Shown: positions 61,857-64,000 of the stretch, piece by piece
Numbering within the stretch: the stretch's first letter is position 1
How the letters are laid out: every line of letters starts with the position of its first letter
Assembly: GCA_022706765.1 (NCBI GenBank)
Contig: JAKJBX010000005.1
Span: 1-64,000 of the forward strand
Length of the DNA stretch: 64,000 nucleotides
Origin: Bacillota bacterium
GTDB taxonomy: Bacteria > Bacillota > Clostridia > Monoglobales > Firm-18
Direction: 5' to 3'
Notes under the pieces: generated by a model
Database searches by the model: none
Told to the model about the DNA's origin: nothing
Seen by the model: only the letters and a program-made list of their open reading frames with translations
Position numbers and translations under genes: made by a program

Positions 61857-62577
61857 GCTTCACCTTTTTTCTCACGGCAAGGTATCCCCGGATGGTCTGA
61901 CCGGCTTTGAGCTTTGACTTCCCCTCTTTCAGGGAATAATCCAATTTCAAAGGATATTCCCGTATGGCGGCGCCCGCCTGGCTGGATTTTATCAATAGTT
62001 CAAGCATACATTCAAATCCCGGCATCTCAATAACGGTATCATACTTTTGACACAATTTCTTCAAAAACCCTATTCTGTACGCCCTGTATCCGCAGGAGTA
62101 ATCCTTCACGCCCTCCAAGTGAAACATGACGCGGCAAAAGGCTTTCGCGCCATGACTGTATAGCTTTCTGATAAGCGGGACGCCGGCTTCCTCTCCTCCC
62201 TCAGCAAAACGCGATGCAATGACGATGTCCAGGCGCCCGCTGACAAGCAGATCGGTGATATAGCCGATGATAGAGGGATCATGGGTATTGTCCGCATCAA
62301 AACTCACCAGGACGTCGTCATCGTCATACGTGCCGGCGGCGTGGCGGATAATGGTGTTCATTGCGCCGCCTAATCCGATATTTTCCCGGTGAGATAAGTA
62401 GTAAATATTGTCGCTTAGGCGACTGTAATCATAGAGTATATCCGCCGTTTTGTCGGTGCTTCCGTCGTTGACGACAAAAAGCTTCATGTTCGGTATGTTT
62501 TGCGCCATGATCCTGTCAATCAGCTTCGGAAGGCTGTTTTCTTCGTTATATGCGGGCAGCCCGATAATCGTGCGCAT
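61846..62577 (-). CDS. GT2 polyprenyl-phosphate glycosyltransferase (DPM1-like)
   Basis: 243 residues, cytoplasmic GT-A fold. GLPAYNEENSLPKLIDRI and VVNDGSTDKTADIL are the nucleotide-sugar binding signatures; the DXD-type metal motif is SFDADNTHDP near residue 95. DYSCGYRAYR occurs near residue 165. It should load a sugar on undecaprenyl phosphate for GtrA and GT39. The ATG at 62577 is chosen because the conserved strand begins at once and AAAGGA lies upstream; the in-frame extension of 30 codons was rejected. Confidence 0.87.
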   Translation of the reverse strand: MRTIIGLPAYNEENSLPKLIDRIMAQNIPNMKLFVVNDGSTDKTADILYDYSRLSDNIYYLSHRENIGLGGAMNTIIRHAAGTYDDDDVLVSFDADNTHDPSIIGYITDLLVSGRLDIVIASRFAEGGEEAGVPLIRKLYSHGAKAFCRVMFHLEGVKDYSCGYRAYRIGFLKKLCQKYDTVIEMPGFECMLELLIKSSQAGAAIREYPLKLDYSLKEGKSKLKAGQTIRGYLAVRKKVKHAK

Positions 62578-62691
62578 TGTCACCAATCCTTTGCGTCGTC
62601 GTGATACGCTTCGTCTATACCGCATGTCAAATCCTGACCGGTATAATATCAATATGTCCCTCACCATCTTATTTTATTCGACACGGTTCAG

Positions 62692-62826
62692 GCAGCCGAA
62701 ACCTTTTGCCAGGAAATAAAAAAGTGCCTTGCGGCACTTTTTGGTACGCTGACTTAGACCCTTTGCTAAGGAATAAATCAATTGCTTTTATTTTATAGGA
62801 AATTTTTTAAATTTCCTATAAAATAA
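62692..62826 (+). repeat. Dispersed core-hairpin element, double copy
   Basis: Core CAGCCGAAACCTTTTGCCAGG, hairpin AAAAAGTGCC/GGCACTTTTT, second core CGCTGACTTAGACCCTTTGCTAAGGAATAAATCAATTG, then the hairpin TTTTATAGGAAATTT/AAATTTCCTATAAAA. The order equals that of the 105-bp units at the left end of the window, about 62 kb away. It lies between the SDR gene and GT2. Confidence 0.85.
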
Positions 62827-62830
62827 AAGA

Positions 62831-62854
62831 GCAGCAGGTTTTTAAACCTGCTGC
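62831..62854 (-). terminator. Terminator of the SDR gene
   Basis: GCAGCAGGTTT pairs with AAACCTGCTGC around a 2-base centre; the minus strand then reads TCTTTTATTTTA and the plus strand GCATTTTTT. It lies 22 bases past the stop. Confidence 0.8.
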
Positions 62855-62875
62855 GCATTTTTTAAGAAAAGCATT

Positions 62876-63589
62876 TTACCACGGGAATTCAAAGCCCTGC
62901 CAGGTGAAGAATTTGGCAGTGTCCTTAATAGCGATGGAATCGATCAGCGCAAAGATACTTTCCGCCGATTCCCCCCTTGTCTTCGGACCGCCGCCTGCGT
63001 CACCCCTGCCGCCCGGATGCAGGGAAACAACAGTCACGTTATCCGGCTGCAGCTCGAAGGCGATGGCTCTGGTCGCCATGTTCAGCGCCGCCTTGCTGGC
63101 GCAGTAGGGGATGTGCCCTGCGTTTGCGCCGTTTTTGTTGTCGGACTTAAACCAGATCGAGCCCCACGTCGACGACACATTCACAACCTTGGCTTCCCCG
63201 CTCTTGATGAGCAGGTCGCGCAGCGCCTTAATCATCATTACGGGCGCGGTCGCATTGACCGCAAAGACGTTCGTCATCAGCTCCGTCGTAACGGTGTCCA
63301 GCTTGGCGACGCCGCCCCAAAGGCAGGCATTGTTGATCAGTATGTCCAGCTTGCCGTGTTCCTTTTCAAGCATCTCGGCGACCTGCGCCATGTTCTCGTC
63401 GTTCGTCACATCCAGCTCCACCACATGGCACAGTTCCGGATATTCGCTTGCCAGCGCCATCAGCTCGTCGGTGTTCTCCACCGACCTTTTGCCTGCGTAA
63501 GTCACGTCGCCCCTTTGGAGCGACTCCCTTGCAAGCGCAAGACCGTAGCCCTGCGTACAGCCTGTAATCAATACAACCTTTTGACTCAT
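62876..63589 (-). CDS. Short-chain dehydrogenase/reductase
   Basis: 237 residues, cytoplasmic. Cofactor motif TGCTQGYG (a TGxxxGxG variant), INNA near residue 87, catalytic Ser in NVSSTWGS and YCASK near residue 165. GKRSVEN at the end of strand 2 with Arg suggests NADP preference. A sugar, polyol or small ketone substrate is possible. The ATG at 63589 follows AGGGG by 9 bases; a GTG one codon earlier is the alternative. It follows the partial gene at the window edge by 28 bases. Confidence 0.85.
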   Translation of the reverse strand: MSQKVVLITGCTQGYGLALARESLQRGDVTYAGKRSVENTDELMALASEYPELCHVVELDVTNDENMAQVAEMLEKEHGKLDILINNACLWGGVAKLDTVTTELMTNVFAVNATAPVMMIKALRDLLIKSGEAKVVNVSSTWGSIWFKSDNKNGANAGHIPYCASKAALNMATRAIAFELQPDNVTVVSLHPGGRGDAGGGPKTRGESAESIFALIDSIAIKDTAKFFTWQGFEFPW

Positions 63590-63617
63590 CACTTAAAACC
63601 CCTTTATTAATTTATTC

Positions 63618-64000
63618 TTACATAGCTGCATAATACACTGCGCCGACTGCCTGTGCGAACTGCGCAACCGTATAGTCGGGGTGATTATCCAGCTGTTTCA
63701 TAAGCGGTGTGTTTGCCATTGATGCGTCCGCCGCCTCAAAAACGACGTCGGGCTTTAACCGTTTTGCACCTTCGAGCATCAGCTCATAGCAGGCGCGGTT
63801 TTTGACCAGCCTGCCGAAAAGCGTCCTCGGCTTTGCCTTCGGGCTTAAAAGCCACTCGGTTTCAAACCATGTCACGGCGAGGTATTCGCCGATGGTCCTG
63901 AAAATCGCTTTGGCGTTTTCGTTATCCTCCGCAAGCGCCATCATATATTCCAAAAACGGCTTACGCATGTCCTGCGGCTCATAGGGACAGTAATACCTGC
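63618..64000 (-). CDS. Unrecognised protein, 3' end only
   Basis: The frame is open to the window edge, so the start is missing; about 127 residues are visible, beginning YYCPYEPQDMRKPFLEYMM. The C-terminal part is helical (NRACYELMLEGAKRLKPDVVFEAADASM) and ends in GAVYYAAM. No signature that I recognise. It is upstream of the SDR gene in the same direction with a 28-base gap, so the two are probably co-transcribed. Confidence 0.65.
   Translation of the reverse strand, partial: RYYCPYEPQDMRKPFLEYMMALAEDNENAKAIFRTIGEYLAVTWFETEWLLSPKAKPRTLFGRLVKNRACYELMLEGAKRLKPDVVFEAADASMANTPLMKQLDNHPDYTVAQFAQAVGAVYYAAM

Overview
The window looks like a chromosome segment of an uncultured Gram-positive Clostridia-type bacterium (Oscillospirales-like is an inference). 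The evidence is AGGAGG-type ribosome binding sites, sigma-A type promoters, frequent TTG and GTG starts, copper-amine-oxidase N-terminal stalk domains on secreted enzymes, a Gram-positive type IV pilus operon without a secretin, and lipoprotein and YesN/AraC-type regulation. No rRNA, tRNA, CRISPR array or prophage was seen. Nearly all genes up to 56.4 kb lie on the minus strand.

0-12.4 kb: a complete type IV pilus locus, transcribed leftward from 12.2 kb: pilB, pilT, pilC, pilA (own promoter and terminator), prepilin peptidase, a minor prepilin, pilM, pilN, pilO, a second minor prepilin, and a large PilX-like protein. 12.4-17.4 kb: a tight minus-strand group of an XRE regulator, a DUF2157 membrane protein, a GDYXXLXY protein, a secreted GH88 unsaturated uronyl hydrolase, and a ZIP metal transporter.

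17.4-56.4 kb: a large polysaccharide-degradation region. It holds a multidomain heparinase II/III-type lyase, five paralogous secreted alginate-lyase-family proteins, two Gfo/Idh/MocA dehydrogenases, a stalk-plus-lectin protein, and a tandem family of secreted jellyroll proteins (two intact, one frameshifted, one deleted remnant). Further along are a LipO-type solute-binding lipoprotein, a membrane AraC sensor-regulator, a GH78-like rhamnosidase, an SGNH esterase, a sulfatase, an unrecognised secreted protein and a second AraC regulator. Together these suggest extracellular lysis of a uronic-acid polysaccharide, desulfation, deacylation, removal of rhamnose and unsaturated uronate, and oxidoreductive processing of the sugars. 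The exact substrate (ulvan-like, rhamnogalacturonan-like or glycosaminoglycan-like) cannot be fixed from sequence. 56.6-58.7 kb: a plus-strand dehydrogenase plus sugar isomerase operon with a clear promoter and an AraC-type direct repeat.

58.7-59.5 kb: a non-coding, hairpin-rich element bounded by ~104-bp terminal inverted repeats. 59.5-60.1 kb: an AT-rich XRE plus small-protein pair. 60.1-62.6 kb: a three-gene membrane glycosylation module (GT2, GT39, GtrA). 62.9-64 kb: an SDR dehydrogenase and the 3' end of an unrecognised gene.

The least-explained signal is a dispersed intergenic element. A conserved core (GCTGACGCAAGCC-TTTGCCAAGGAATGAAT) sits next to one or two hairpins. About eleven copies occur here, one of them forming the 5' leader of pilB. 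The other notable structure is gene amplification and decay among the secreted lyases and jellyroll proteins, which share a C-terminal AFVWD-type module.
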